Shown: positions 9,001-16,542 of the stretch, one piece after another | Layout: each line of letters starts with the position of its first letter | How positions within the stretch are numbered: the first letter of the stretch is position 1 | Source of the DNA: Lewinellaceae bacterium | Lineage (GTDB): Bacteria > Bacteroidota > Bacteroidia > Chitinophagales > Saprospiraceae | Assembly: GCA_016711435.1 (NCBI GenBank) | Contig: JADJSY010000053.1 | Coordinates: 1 to 26,276, forward strand | Direction of reading: 5' to 3' | DNA: 26,276 nt | Program-made: the position numbers and the translations under genes | Notes under the pieces: model-generated | What the model saw: only the letters and a program-made list of their open reading frames with translations | Databases searched by the model: none | What the model was told of the DNA's origin: nothing

Positions 9001-9264
9001 GTTTGATGGTTTGAAAATGTTTGATGGTTTGAGAGTGGTTTGATGGTTTGAGGTCGTAACTTAAAGCCTAATGTCGTCAACTTAGCGCTAGTGAAGAGGT
9101 GTCATCTGCGAGGTACGAGCAGGTGACATCTCGGAACGGTAATATTTTGATGAGATGACGTCGTTTCGAGATGTCACCTGCTCGTACCTCGCAGATGACA
9201 CCTCTTCACTAGCGCTAAGTTGACGACATTACGCTTTAAGTTACCACCTCAAACCATCAAACCA
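9001..9264. repeat. Large near-perfect palindrome with 98-bp arms
   Basis: Arms 9036-9133 and 9167-9264 are reverse complements with only two mismatches (9068/9232 and 9055/9245). The inner 64 bp (9070-9133 with 9167-9230) are perfect. The loop is 33 bases. Within each arm a smaller imperfect hairpin exists around GTGTCATCTGC and GCAGGTGACAT. The outer ends hold copies of TTTGATGG/TTTGAGG; these continue without a partner on the left side (9001-9035). It occupies most of the 420-base gap between the divergent Lrp-type and ctpA genes. Open frames through it in both directions are translations of the palindrome, not genes. Confidence 0.95.
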
Positions 9265-9303
9265 TCAAACCTCCCTCAAGCCCTCCTCCATACGCTGAAC
9301 GAC

Positions 9304-10935
9304 ATGCAAGAAGAAAAATCTCCTCAATGGCAGACAAGTCTGCCGCTATTACTCGCCGCCACACTGGCTGTCGGGATGTTTATCGGACAACAATTACCCC
9401 GATACGACCGAGATGTTTATTTCCAGATGGGCAGTTCCAATAACCCTTCGTCGGGCACGCTCGACGAAATTTTGCGTTATGTTCAGTCCAAATACGTAGA
9501 TTCCGTAGACATCACGGAAGTCAAAACAGGCGCCATCGAGCACCTGCTGGAACAATTGGATCCCCACTCGGTATATATTTCACCGGAAGAATTACAATCC
9601 GTAGAGGATGATATGAGCGGCGAATTTGAAGGCGTCGGCATCGAATATGTTGTAGTGGACGATACGATGCAAGTCGTCTCCGTGTTTCCAGGCGGCCCTT
9701 CCGAAACCGCCGGGATGTTGTCCGGCGATAAAATCATCAGCATCGGGGATACGACGGTGGCCGGCGTGAAAATCGAGAACAAGAAGATATTCAAATACTT
9801 GCGCGGGAAAAAAGGCACCCTGGTAAAACTGGGCGTGCTGCGTGGACGAGAACCTGATCTCCGCCATTTCAACGTCACCCGCGATATTATTCCCGTGCAC
9901 AGCGTGGACGTTTCCTATATGCTGGACGAGCGCACGGGGTATGTCAAAATCAACCGTTTCAGCGCAACAACCTACCAGGAATTTATGGAGGTATTAGGCC
10001 CGATGGTAGAAGAAAAGGGTCTGCAAAACCTCGTGCTCGACTTGCGCGGTAATCCGGGCGGGTATCTCAATGAAGCCACTGATTTACTCAGCCAGTTTTT
10101 TTCGGACGGGAAATTATTGGTGTACACCAAAGGCCGCACAGAAGCGCGCCGCGACTACAAAAGCAACGGCCGGGCGCGTTTCAATATCCAGAACGTCGCC
10201 GTGCTGATCGATGAAGGTTCTGCCTCTGCCAGCGAAATTGTGGCCGGTGCAATACAGGACTGGGATCGCGGCTGGGTGGTGGGTCGCCGTTCATTCGGCA
10301 AAGGTTTGGTGCAGGAACAATATCCCCTCGGCGACGGCGGCGCATTGCGGCTGACCGTTTCGCGCTATTACACGCCCAGCGGACGCAGCATACAACGCGC
10401 GTATAAACATAACCAGGAGTATAGCAACGAAGCCGAGCGTCGACTCGCAAGCGGTGAACTCGCTGATGTATCCAAGATGAAAATTGCGGATAGCACGCAG
10501 TACTACACTGGCATGGGGCGAATTGTGTACAGCGGCGGCGGCATTTATCCTGATGTTTTTATTCCTTTAGACACGTCCTTTTTTAATGATTACTACTTAG
10601 ATGTACGGCAATTGGTGCCCCAGTTTGCCGCCCGCTGGCTCGAACAACGTGACCGCAGCACCCTGCCCGCATCACTGGATGCCTATGTGCGCGATTTTCC
10701 GGTAAGCAACGACATGCTGGAAGCGTTGGTCGGATATGCCGAAAAACAAGGGGTGGAACGAAATCCCGCTCAATTGGCGCAATGCCGCGCCGAACTGAAA
10801 CTACAACTGAAAGCCCGCATCGGTAAAGCGCTGTTCCGGGATGAAGGACTTTACCGCGTACTCAACGAGGACGATCCGGCTGTGGACAAGGCCGTGCAAC
10901 TGCTGCGGAGCGGAGAAGCCATTGTTAAGAAGTGA
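9304..10935 (+). CDS. S41 C-terminal processing protease (CtpA/Prc type)
   Basis: The 543-residue protease has an N-terminal membrane anchor (residues 11-29), so the catalytic part should face the periplasm. A PDZ domain follows around residues 95-180 (FEGVGIEYVVVDD, GPSETAGMLSGDKIISIGD). The S41 catalytic core has LDLRGNPGGYLNEA, GSASASEIVAGAIQDW and RRSFGKGLVQ. By alignment with the family, the nucleophile is Ser308 and the base Lys333, 25 residues apart as in plant CtpA. A ~200-residue C-terminal region completes it, as in other Bacteroidota homologues. I chose the ATG at 9304 rather than an upstream TTG at 9220, because the upstream codons lie inside the palindrome and do not look coding. 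Such proteases trim or degrade envelope proteins; the substrate here is unknown. Confidence 0.93.
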   Translation: MQEEKSPQWQTSLPLLLAATLAVGMFIGQQLPRYDRDVYFQMGSSNNPSSGTLDEILRYVQSKYVDSVDITEVKTGAIEHLLEQLDPHSVYISPEELQSVEDDMSGEFEGVGIEYVVVDDTMQVVSVFPGGPSETAGMLSGDKIISIGDTTVAGVKIENKKIFKYLRGKKGTLVKLGVLRGREPDLRHFNVTRDIIPVHSVDVSYMLDERTGYVKINRFSATTYQEFMEVLGPMVEEKGLQNLVLDLRGNPGGYLNEATDLLSQFFSDGKLLVYTKGRTEARRDYKSNGRARFNIQNVAVLIDEGSASASEIVAGAIQDWDRGWVVGRRSFGKGLVQEQYPLGDGGALRLTVSRYYTPSGRSIQRAYKHNQEYSNEAERRLASGELADVSKMKIADSTQYYTGMGRIVYSGGGIYPDVFIPLDTSFFNDYYLDVRQLVPQFAARWLEQRDRSTLPASLDAYVRDFPVSNDMLEALVGYAEKQGVERNPAQLAQCRAELKLQLKARIGKALFRDEGLYRVLNEDDPAVDKAVQLLRSGEAIVKK

Positions 10936-10937
10936 GA

Positions 10938-11083
10938 AGTCTTATAAGTCCGAAGTCGTTAGTGCGAAGTGCGTTACAAGTCCGAAGTCGGCAGTAGGGC
11001 CGTGAGTCCTTAGATACGCCGCTTAATGGTTTCCAAACATGAAACGGCGTACTCTACGCACTTCGCACTGCCGACTTCGACTA
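10938..11083. repeat. Heptamer-armed palindrome downstream of ctpA
   Basis: The left arm (about 10947-10995) contains AAGTCCG/AAGTCGG/AGTGCGA words. The right arm (about 11055-11083) is the reverse complement (ACGCACTTCGCACTGCCGAC). Between them is a core with GTAGGGCCGT at 10994-11003 and, at 11028-11050, GGTTTCCAAA followed by GAAACGGCGT. The core has its own inner stem (TACGCCGCTT with AAACGGCGTA). The same core occurs at 14334-14372 with different arms. Confidence 0.8.
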
Positions 11084-11115
11084 AATACAAAAGGCACGCA
11101 TACAGCGTGCCCATT

Positions 11116-11275
11116 CAACAAACAAAACCAACTAAAAAAACCTGCTTTATTTTTGAAATCGCTTGAAGCGATTATTTTTTTATCGTAAGTACAACATAGA
11201 AACGGCAGCAGATTTCAAAACGCTGCCAGTCGGTAAAAAATAAAGCAGGTTTTTTTTAGTTGGTTTTGTTTGTTG
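11116..11275. repeat. Palindrome with 40-bp arms, possible terminator inside
   Basis: Arms 11116-11155 and 11236-11275 are reverse complements apart from one extra T in the right-hand T-run. They carry A/T runs beside CCTGCTTTAT and its complement, so the right arm (ATAAAGCAGG then T8) looks like half of a terminator. The loop holds two smaller hairpins, at 11157-11173 and 11204-11227. It sits between two sets of ACTTCGC-type heptamers in opposite orientation, making nested inverted repeats over 10938-11462. Confidence 0.85.
11157..11180 (+). terminator. Possible intrinsic terminator after ctpA
   Basis: The stem AATCGCT/AGCGATT with a short loop (11157-11173) is followed by ATTTTTTT. It has the form of a rho-independent terminator but lies 220 bases past the ctpA stop and within a larger palindrome, so the role is inferred. 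Confidence 0.4.
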
Positions 11276-11294
11276 TAATGTAGTTGTCTCATAA

Positions 11295-11462
11295 GACTGG
11301 TGACTTTGTACTTGCCACGGACTTCGCACTTCGGACTGGCGACTTCGCACTTGCCACGGACTTCGCACTTCGCACTGCCGACTTCGGACTTGTAACGGAC
11401 TTCGCACTGCCGACTTCGGACTTGTAACGGACTTCGCACTGATGACTTCGCACTTCGGACTT
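11295..11462. repeat. Tandem array of degenerate 7-bp units before ribF
   Basis: About two dozen units of ACTTCGC, ACTTCGG, ACTGCCG, ACTTGTA and similar follow one another, with occasional 4-base units (ACGG). A 32-base higher-order unit is repeated twice around 11364-11430. The reverse complement of the same words lies at 10947-11083. The array runs to within five bases of the ribF -7 box. Apparent small proteins on the minus strand here are just the repeat translated (period 7 codons). Confidence 0.9.
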
Positions 11463-11466
11463 TTTC

Positions 11467-11474
11467 TATCTTTG
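11467..11474 (+). promoter_or_regulatory. Putative -7 box for the ribF fusion gene
   Basis: TATCTTTG matches TAnnTTTG exactly and ends only seven bases before the ATG at 11482. Transcription from it would start at or within a few bases of the start codon, giving a nearly leaderless mRNA. No -33 TTG at the usual distance; that position falls inside the heptamer array. Confidence 0.55.
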
Positions 11475-11481
11475 CGCCCCT

Positions 11482-13512
11482 ATGCGGGTTTTTACCGACT
11501 TACATCAACTACCACATTTTCAGAAAACGGTTATCACAATCGGTTCATTCGACGGGGTACACCTCGGTCACCGGCGTATACTTGAACGGGTACGCTCACT
11601 GGCGCATGCCTGTGGCGGAGAAAGCATTGTCATAACGTTCGATCCGCATCCGCGCACGGTGCTGCGGCCCGACGAACAACATTTTAAACTACTGACGACC
11701 ACTGCCGAAAAAATTGCCTTGCTGGAATCGTCCGGCATCGACAATGTCGTGGTGGCGCCTTTTAACCTGGAGTTTGCCCGGCAGAGCGCCAACGATTATG
11801 TGGAAGCGTTTCTGGTCGAAAAATTTCAACCGCGCTATATCGTCATCGGGTACGACCATCGTTTCGGCGCCAATCGGGAAGGGGATATTTCTTTTCTGAA
11901 AAAATATGAGGCCGCTTCGGGTTTTGAAGTCGTGGAAATACCGGCACAGGAAGTAGATGAAATCGCCGTCAGTTCTTCCAAAATCCGCAAGGCACTGGAT
12001 GCCTGCGATGTGCGTTTGGCCAACCGATTGCTGCGGCACACTTTTTCCTTTTCCGGAAAGGTGGTGTACGGTAACCACGTGGGCCGGACGATTTCCTTTC
12101 CAACTGCCAATATCGAGATCGCCGATCCATACAAATTGATACTTCCCCAGGGCATTTATGCGGTGCGCATCGGTAGCACATTGCCGGCGCCTGATGGCCG
12201 TACCGGTGCAGGGGCCATGTTGTATATCGGAAATCGCCCGACCATAGATGGTGGCAGTAACAAACAAACCATTGAAGTAAATATACTCGATTTCGACGGT
12301 GATTTGTACGGACAATACTTGTCGGTAGATGTGATCGACTTTATTCGCCACGATAAAAAACTGGAGAGTCTGGAGGCACTTCAGGCGCAAATTGACGCCG
12401 ATAAACAGGAAATCCTGCAACGCCTGCAATTGGAACAAACGTCGCTCCACAGCCCGGAAACGCCCCCCGGGACGCCCTCCGTAGCAGTGGTTATCCTGAA
12501 CTACAACACCCGCCGGCACCTCGAACTTTACCTGCCTTCCGTATTGGCCAATAGCCCCGGCGCACGCATTGTAGTGGCCGACAACGGCTCGCCCGACGAC
12601 TCGGTCGAATTTCTGCGAAAAAACTACCCGCAAGTGGAAGTGCTTGATTTACAGCACAATTACGGTTTTGCACAAGGCTATAACGAAGCGCTCCGGCGCG
12701 TGAAAGCGGATATTTATGTGATCCTCAACTCCGATGTGGAAGTGACGCCCGGCTGGATTACACCTATTGTGGAGGCCATGCAGCATGATGCATCTATCGC
12801 TATTGCACAACCCAAAATTCTGGCCTGGACGGAAAAAAAACGTTTTGAATACGCGGGCGCTGCGGGCGGCTGGATCGATTACCTGGGATACCCGTTTTGC
12901 CGCGGACGTATTTTTAACCACCGGGAAGAAGACCGCGGACAGTACGACCAGCCGCAGGCTTGTTTCTGGGCTGCCGGAGCCGCATTCTTTATCCGGGCCG
13001 ATTTGTACCATACGTTCGGCGGTTTCGACGGCGATTATTTTGCCCACAATGAAGAAATCGACCTGTGTTGGCGTGTCAAAAGGGCCGGCTATTCCGTTTG
13101 GTGTATCCCGCAATCGGTGGTATATCACCTCGGCGGCGGCACGCTGCAATATGAAAGTCCGCGCAAGGTGTTTCTCAATTTCCGGAACAGTCTGTACAGT
13201 TTGCTGAAGAATGAACCCTGGGCGAAGTTATGCTGGTTGCTTCCGGCGCGGTTTGTTCTGGACGGACTGGCGGGCGCTCGGTTTGCCGCAAAAGGGCAGT
13301 TTCGCGCCATCTGGTCTATCGTGGAGGCGCATTTTTCGTTTTACTCCAAGCTCCCTGTCTTGTTTTCAAAAAGAAAAAAAGTGGCGGCGCTCGTGGCGCA
13401 ACACCGCATTGGGGCGTCAGACAACACCGGCGTGTACAAAGGGAGTATTATTGTGGCGCATTATCTGCGCAGGATTAAACAATTTGCGACCTTGATGAGG
13501 GGGATTTTATGA
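11482..13512 (+). CDS. ribF: RibF (riboflavin kinase/FAD synthetase) fused to a GT2 glycosyltransferase
   Basis: Residues 1 to ~313 form a complete bifunctional RibF. It has the FAD-synthetase nucleotidyltransferase domain (ITIGSFDGVHLGHRRIL near residue 20, ITFDPHPR, SSSKIR) and the riboflavin-kinase barrel (GRTISFPTANIEI, YIGNRPTIDGG, EVNILDFDGDLYGQ). RibF turns riboflavin into FMN and then FAD in the cytoplasm. From ~residue 332 the same frame continues as a GT2 family transferase of the rhamnosyltransferase-like kind: VAVVILNYNTRRHLELYLPS, VVADNGSPDDSVEF, the metal-binding-type motif NSDVE, and GGFDGDYFAHNEEIDLCWR. The linker (SLHSPETPPGTPS) is Pro-rich and has no start codon near the GT boundary. 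RibF is normally about 310 residues and stands alone, so the fusion is unusual. The GT's acceptor and sugar are unknown. Confidence 0.9.
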   Translation: MRVFTDLHQLPHFQKTVITIGSFDGVHLGHRRILERVRSLAHACGGESIVITFDPHPRTVLRPDEQHFKLLTTTAEKIALLESSGIDNVVVAPFNLEFARQSANDYVEAFLVEKFQPRYIVIGYDHRFGANREGDISFLKKYEAASGFEVVEIPAQEVDEIAVSSSKIRKALDACDVRLANRLLRHTFSFSGKVVYGNHVGRTISFPTANIEIADPYKLILPQGIYAVRIGSTLPAPDGRTGAGAMLYIGNRPTIDGGSNKQTIEVNILDFDGDLYGQYLSVDVIDFIRHDKKLESLEALQAQIDADKQEILQRLQLEQTSLHSPETPPGTPSVAVVILNYNTRRHLELYLPSVLANSPGARIVVADNGSPDDSVEFLRKNYPQVEVLDLQHNYGFAQGYNEALRRVKADIYVILNSDVEVTPGWITPIVEAMQHDASIAIAQPKILAWTEKKRFEYAGAAGGWIDYLGYPFCRGRIFNHREEDRGQYDQPQACFWAAGAAFFIRADLYHTFGGFDGDYFAHNEEIDLCWRVKRAGYSVWCIPQSVVYHLGGGTLQYESPRKVFLNFRNSLYSLLKNEPWAKLCWLLPARFVLDGLAGARFAAKGQFRAIWSIVEAHFSFYSKLPVLFSKRKKVAALVAQHRIGASDNTGVYKGSIIVAHYLRRIKQFATLMRGIL

Positions 13513-13522
13513 TTAACTTGAT

Positions 13523-13565
13523 TCAAGCCCCTCAACAACCTCAACCCTCTCAACCCTCAACAATC
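13523..13565 (+). repeat. Short CTCAACC repeat before the rluA-type gene
   Basis: The gap between the ribF fusion and the next gene is filled by degenerate copies of CTCAACC/CTCAACA with 7- to 9-base spacing, running directly into the ATG at 13566. No inverted partner is seen. The frame is open through it, but the start codon after the repeat fits the family better. Confidence 0.6.
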
Positions 13566-14258
13566 ATGTACGAACTCATTCACGAAGACGAGCACCTGCT
13601 GGTGGTGCATAAACCGGCCGGATGGCTCACCATTCCCGACCGGGCCGGCAACAAAGACAGCCTGCTCGGGGCGCTGGAAAAGCGCTACGGCAAGGTCTTC
13701 GTCGTGCATCGCCTCGACCGCGAGACGAGCGGTATCCTGTGTTTTGCCCGAAACGCGGAAGCGCACCGGCATCTTTCCCTGCAATTTGAACACCACACGG
13801 CTGATAAATACTACTTCGCGCTGTTAGACGGCGAATTGCACCACGAAGAAGGGGAAATCGATAAGCCGATCGGGGAGCATCCGGTCATTCCCGGCAAAAT
13901 GGCCATTGTCAAAAACGGCAAACCCTCGCTTACTTTTTACCGGGTCATCGAGCGTTTCAAACGTTTTACCCTGGTGGAAGTACTGCTCAAAACGGGGCGT
14001 ACCCACCAGATCCGGGTGCATTTCAGCAGTATCGGTTATGCCCTTGCCGTGGATGCGCTGTACGGCCGCCGACCCGCCTTTTTTTTCTCTCCGAAATCAA
14101 AGGGAAAAAGTACCGTTCCGGAAAAAATGCCGAAGCGGAACGCCCGCTCATGGAACGCACGTCCCTGCACGCGGCACGTCTGCGCATCGATCATCCGGCT
14201 ACCGGCGAGCGCATGGAATTCAAAGCGGAACTGCCGAAGGATTTTGCGGCGCTGTTGA
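13566..14258 (+). CDS. RluA-family pseudouridine synthase, frameshifted near its end
   Basis: This is an RNA pseudouridine synthase of the RluA/RsuA superfamily. It has the hallmark HRLDRETSGILCFARN with the catalytic aspartate at residue 51, and the later motif LLKTGRTHQIRVHFSSIGYALAVDALYG. The ATG at 13566 gives the typical beginning (MYELIHEDEHLLVVHKPAGW); a frame-open ATG at 13509 would add only repeat-encoded residues. At the T8 run 14079-14086 the frame is lost: the open frame ends at 14258 in a Cys/Arg-rich tail. The other frame gives the expected ending (LSEIKGKKYRSGKNAEAERP, LMERTSLHAARLRIDHP) and stops with TAA at 14282-14284. An assembly indel in the homopolymer is most likely. The uridine modified is unknown. 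Confidence 0.85.
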   Translation: MYELIHEDEHLLVVHKPAGWLTIPDRAGNKDSLLGALEKRYGKVFVVHRLDRETSGILCFARNAEAHRHLSLQFEHHTADKYYFALLDGELHHEEGEIDKPIGEHPVIPGKMAIVKNGKPSLTFYRVIERFKRFTLVEVLLKTGRTHQIRVHFSSIGYALAVDALYGRRPAFFFSPKSKGKSTVPEKMPKRNARSWNARPCTRHVCASIIRLPASAWNSKRNCRRILRRC

Positions 14259-14284
14259 ATCAGATGCGGAAATGGGGTTCGTAA

Positions 14285-14436
14285 TTGGTTATTAGTTATT
14301 GGTTATTAGTTATTAGTAAGCGTCGCGTGGGTGGTAGGGCCGTTTTGGGTTTCCAAAATTTGAAACGGTGTTCTGTTACGAAAACCTGCACTGACGATTC
14401 TACTAACCAATAACTAATAACTAATAACCAATAACT
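14285..14436. repeat. Heptamer-armed palindrome upstream of ffh
   Basis: The left arm (14285-14318) is a run of TTATTAG/TTATTGG. The right arm (14401-14436) is the complementary run AATAACT/AATAACC; the arms pair with a one-unit shift. The core at 14334-14372 (GTAGGGCCGT, then GGTTTCCAAA and GAAACGGTGT) repeats the core found at 10994-11050. The right arm stops three bases before the ffh -7 box. Confidence 0.85.
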
Positions 14437-14439
14437 TCT

Positions 14440-14447
14440 TACCTTTG
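14440..14447 (+). promoter_or_regulatory. Putative -7 box for ffh
   Basis: TACCTTTG matches TAnnTTTG and lies 26 bases before the ffh ATG, giving a leader of about 20 bases. The expected -33 position falls in the AATAACT repeat arm, with no TTG there. Confidence 0.55.
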
Positions 14448-14473
14448 CAGCCTTCAAAATTTGACCAGCACAC

Positions 14474-15829
14474 ATGTTTGAAAGTTTAAGTGACCGCCTC
14501 GAAGGCGCGTTTAAAGTCCTGAGTGGCACCCATAAAATTACCGAGCTCAACGTCGCGGAAAGCATCAAGGAAATCCGCCGCGCGCTGGTAGGCGCCGACG
14601 TGAACTACAAAATCGCCAAAGATTTTACCGACCGGGTGAAAGACAAGGCATTGGGCTCCGAAAACGTGCTCAAAAACGTGAACCCCGGCCAGTTGATGGT
14701 CAAAATCGTGATGGACGAACTGACCGAACTCATGGGCGGCCAGAGTGTGGGGATCAATGTAAAAGGCAATCCGGGCGTCGTGCTGGTAGCCGGTTTGCAG
14801 GGTTCGGGTAAAACAACTTTTTCCGGAAAACTCGCCAAATACCTCAAGGAACAGCGCAAAATGAACCCGCTGCTGGTGGCCTGCGACGTGTACCGTCCGG
14901 CCGCTATCGAGCAGTTGACCGTACTGGCCGACAGCATTAAAGTAGCGGTATATAAAGAGGTGGAGAACAAAAATCCCATCGAAATTGCAGAAAACGCGCT
15001 GAAATATGCCCGCGCGAACAACCACAACGTCGTCATTGTGGATACGGCAGGTCGCCTCGCCGTGGATGAAGTGATGATGAACGAGGTAGCCGCAGTTAAA
15101 AAAGCCATCAACCCGACAGAAACCCTGTTCGTGGTGGATTCGATGACCGGTCAGGATGCGGTCAATACCGCCGAAGCCTTTAATACGCGCATCAATTTCG
15201 ACGGCGTGGTGCTCACCAAACTCGACGGCGATACACGCGGCGGTGCGGCCCTGACGGTCAAATACACCGTCGGCAAACCCATCAAATTCGTGTCGATGGG
15301 CGAAAAACTCGACGCGCTCGATGTGTTTTACCCCGATCGTATGGCCCAGCGGATTCTCGGCATGGGCGATATCGTGTCGCTGGTGGAAAAAGCCCAGATG
15401 GATTTCGACGAAGAGGAAGCCAAACGGATGGAGAAAAGGATCAAACAGAACAAGTTTGATTTCAACGACTTCCTGGGCCAAATGCAGCAGATCAAAAAAA
15501 TGGGCGACCTGAAAAGCCTGATCAGCATGATTCCGGGTGTCGGCAAAGCGCTGAAAGACGCCCCCATCGACGATAAAGCGATCAACCGCGTGGAAGCCAT
15601 TATTCAGAGCATGACGCCACAGGAACGCGCCAATCCCGACCTGCTTAACCTGGGCCGCAAAAAACGCATCGCTCGCGGTTGCGGACAGACGCCGGAACAG
15701 ATTAACATGTTTATCAAGAACTTCAACGACATGCGCAAAATGATGCACCAGATGGCGAATACGCCGATGGGCAAAATGGGTATGCCGCCGGGTATGGGCG
15801 GAATGCCGAAGGGCGGATTCAGGAAGTGA
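14474..15829 (+). CDS. ffh: Signal recognition particle GTPase Ffh
   Basis: Ffh binds signal sequences of nascent membrane and exported proteins together with 4.5S RNA and delivers ribosomes to FtsY. The 451-residue protein has the whole family layout. An N-terminal four-helix bundle (LSDRLEGAFKVLSG) is followed by the GTPase domain with GLQGSGKTT (107-115), DTAGRL (190-195) and TKLDGDTRGG (from 248). The methionine-rich M domain has SLISMIPGVG and the RNA-binding stretch GRKKRIARGCGQTPEQINMF, then a Met/Gly-rich tail. The start follows a -7 box by 26 bases. No 4.5S RNA gene was recognised in the window. Confidence 0.97.
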   Translation: MFESLSDRLEGAFKVLSGTHKITELNVAESIKEIRRALVGADVNYKIAKDFTDRVKDKALGSENVLKNVNPGQLMVKIVMDELTELMGGQSVGINVKGNPGVVLVAGLQGSGKTTFSGKLAKYLKEQRKMNPLLVACDVYRPAAIEQLTVLADSIKVAVYKEVENKNPIEIAENALKYARANNHNVVIVDTAGRLAVDEVMMNEVAAVKKAINPTETLFVVDSMTGQDAVNTAEAFNTRINFDGVVLTKLDGDTRGGAALTVKYTVGKPIKFVSMGEKLDALDVFYPDRMAQRILGMGDIVSLVEKAQMDFDEEEAKRMEKRIKQNKFDFNDFLGQMQQIKKMGDLKSLISMIPGVGKALKDAPIDDKAINRVEAIIQSMTPQERANPDLLNLGRKKRIARGCGQTPEQINMFIKNFNDMRKMMHQMANTPMGKMGMPPGMGGMPKGGFRK

Positions 15830-15856
15830 GTGTGTGGGGTTTGGAGACCTTTGGCT

Positions 15857-16087
15857 AAAAACATTAGTCATCCGAATTTATACAATGATTCTGAATTTAT
15901 GCAAGATTCTTTTGGCCACCGCGAGCATCTATACGGGGACGGCCACGTAGGTCCACGGCGGGCACAAGCGGCGGGTTTCGCGGTTTTCCCAGCAACATCT
16001 TCGGGGCGCGGTTGCGCCGGCCCGGCGGCCGGGCCCTTTGTTCTTCGATTTTGTAGGGTAATAAAATTCGGATGACCCATGTTAATG
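15857..16087. repeat. Inverted-repeat element between ffh and the small lipoprotein
   Basis: The ends 15857-15879 and 16063-16087 (reverse complement) share ACAT, two to three variable bases, then GTCATCCGAATTT. This matches the outer ends of the element at 22342-22584 (ACATGAGTCATCCCGGATTTT). The interior is GC-rich and different; a perfect GGCCCGGC/GCCGGGCC stem at 16019-16035 is followed by CTTTGTTCTT. The element lies between convergent genes, so the inner stem may also terminate ffh transcription. Confidence 0.65.
16019..16046 (+). terminator. GC-rich stem, possible terminator
   Basis: GGCCCGGC and GCCGGGCC form an 8-bp perfect palindrome around one base, followed by CTTTGTTCTT. The T tract is poor, so this is a weak terminator candidate for ffh or just the core of the surrounding inverted-repeat element. 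Confidence 0.3.
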
Positions 16088-16516
16088 CTAATTGGCGGTA
16101 TCCGAAGGCGGCACAGCCAGGCTGTCCATCGGTGCAGGCGCTTCTGCCCGCCGCATGTGCATTTCAAAAGTCATACCCCGTACTTCCATTTTAAGTACCA
16201 GCAGGGAATCTTCCATTGTTACAGCCTGATAACGAATGGGTTGCGCGGTTTTTTGCAGAATTTCCGTTTTGTCAACTTCGTATTCGACCGGTACGTCGGC
16301 GCCGACCGGCAGGTTGGTTTGCATCATTCCATCCGCGTTGAAATCGAAATAAACCCCTGCAAGCGTACCGGTTTCCCGTTCATTGCGCAGGGCTTTGGTC
16401 AGTTCCCAATGTCCGATAATGGCAGCCTGCGTTTTTTCACTGGTATCTTCACAGGAAGGCAGCACCAGAAATGCCGACAAGCAAAAAACGGGAAAAAAAG
16501 TGCGGGGCAGCAACAT
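16088..16516 (-). CDS. Small lipoprotein, lipocalin-like
   Basis: The 142-residue product has a lipoprotein signal with lipobox LPSC (Cys22), so it should be lipid-anchored in the envelope. After it, IIGHWELTKALRNERETG and VYFDFNADGMMQTNL resemble the start of the lipocalin-like domain common in small Bacteroidota lipoproteins. Later strands (YQAVTMEDSLLVLKMEVRGM) are consistent with a beta barrel. No ligand residues can be named. The C-terminus is Ala/Pro-rich and probably unstructured. The gene follows cas6 on the same strand, separated by a 164-base repeat-filled gap, so a shared operon is doubtful. Confidence 0.75.
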   Translation of the reverse strand: MLLPRTFFPVFCLSAFLVLPSCEDTSEKTQAAIIGHWELTKALRNERETGTLAGVYFDFNADGMMQTNLPVGADVPVEYEVDKTEILQKTAQPIRYQAVTMEDSLLVLKMEVRGMTFEMHMRRAEAPAPMDSLAVPPSDTAN

Positions 16517-16542
16517 AAGCGAATGACCAGAAGTTTATGGAT

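Noticed and set aside
8880..9080. Open frame of 66 codons on the minus strand upstream of the Lrp-type gene
   Set aside because: Its codons translate the arm of the large palindrome and the promoter region; the mirrored arm gives a matching peptide on the plus strand (from 9220).
11180..11439. Two overlapping minus-strand open frames with repeated VRSPWQV/VRSRQCE peptides
   Set aside because: The peptide period is simply the 7-bp repeat translated; no start context or homology.
11295..11462. Possible CRISPR array
   Set aside because: Units are 7 bp and contiguous, without the 20-50 bp repeat and unique spacer pattern, despite a cas6-like gene 5 kb away.
11689..12633. A 314-codon open frame antisense to the ribF fusion
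   Set aside because: Shadow frame of a clearly coding gene with no family features.
14486..15871. A 461-codon open frame antisense to ffh, rich in His and Phe
   Set aside because: It is the shadow of the strongly conserved ffh gene, caused by codon bias; no recognisable domain.
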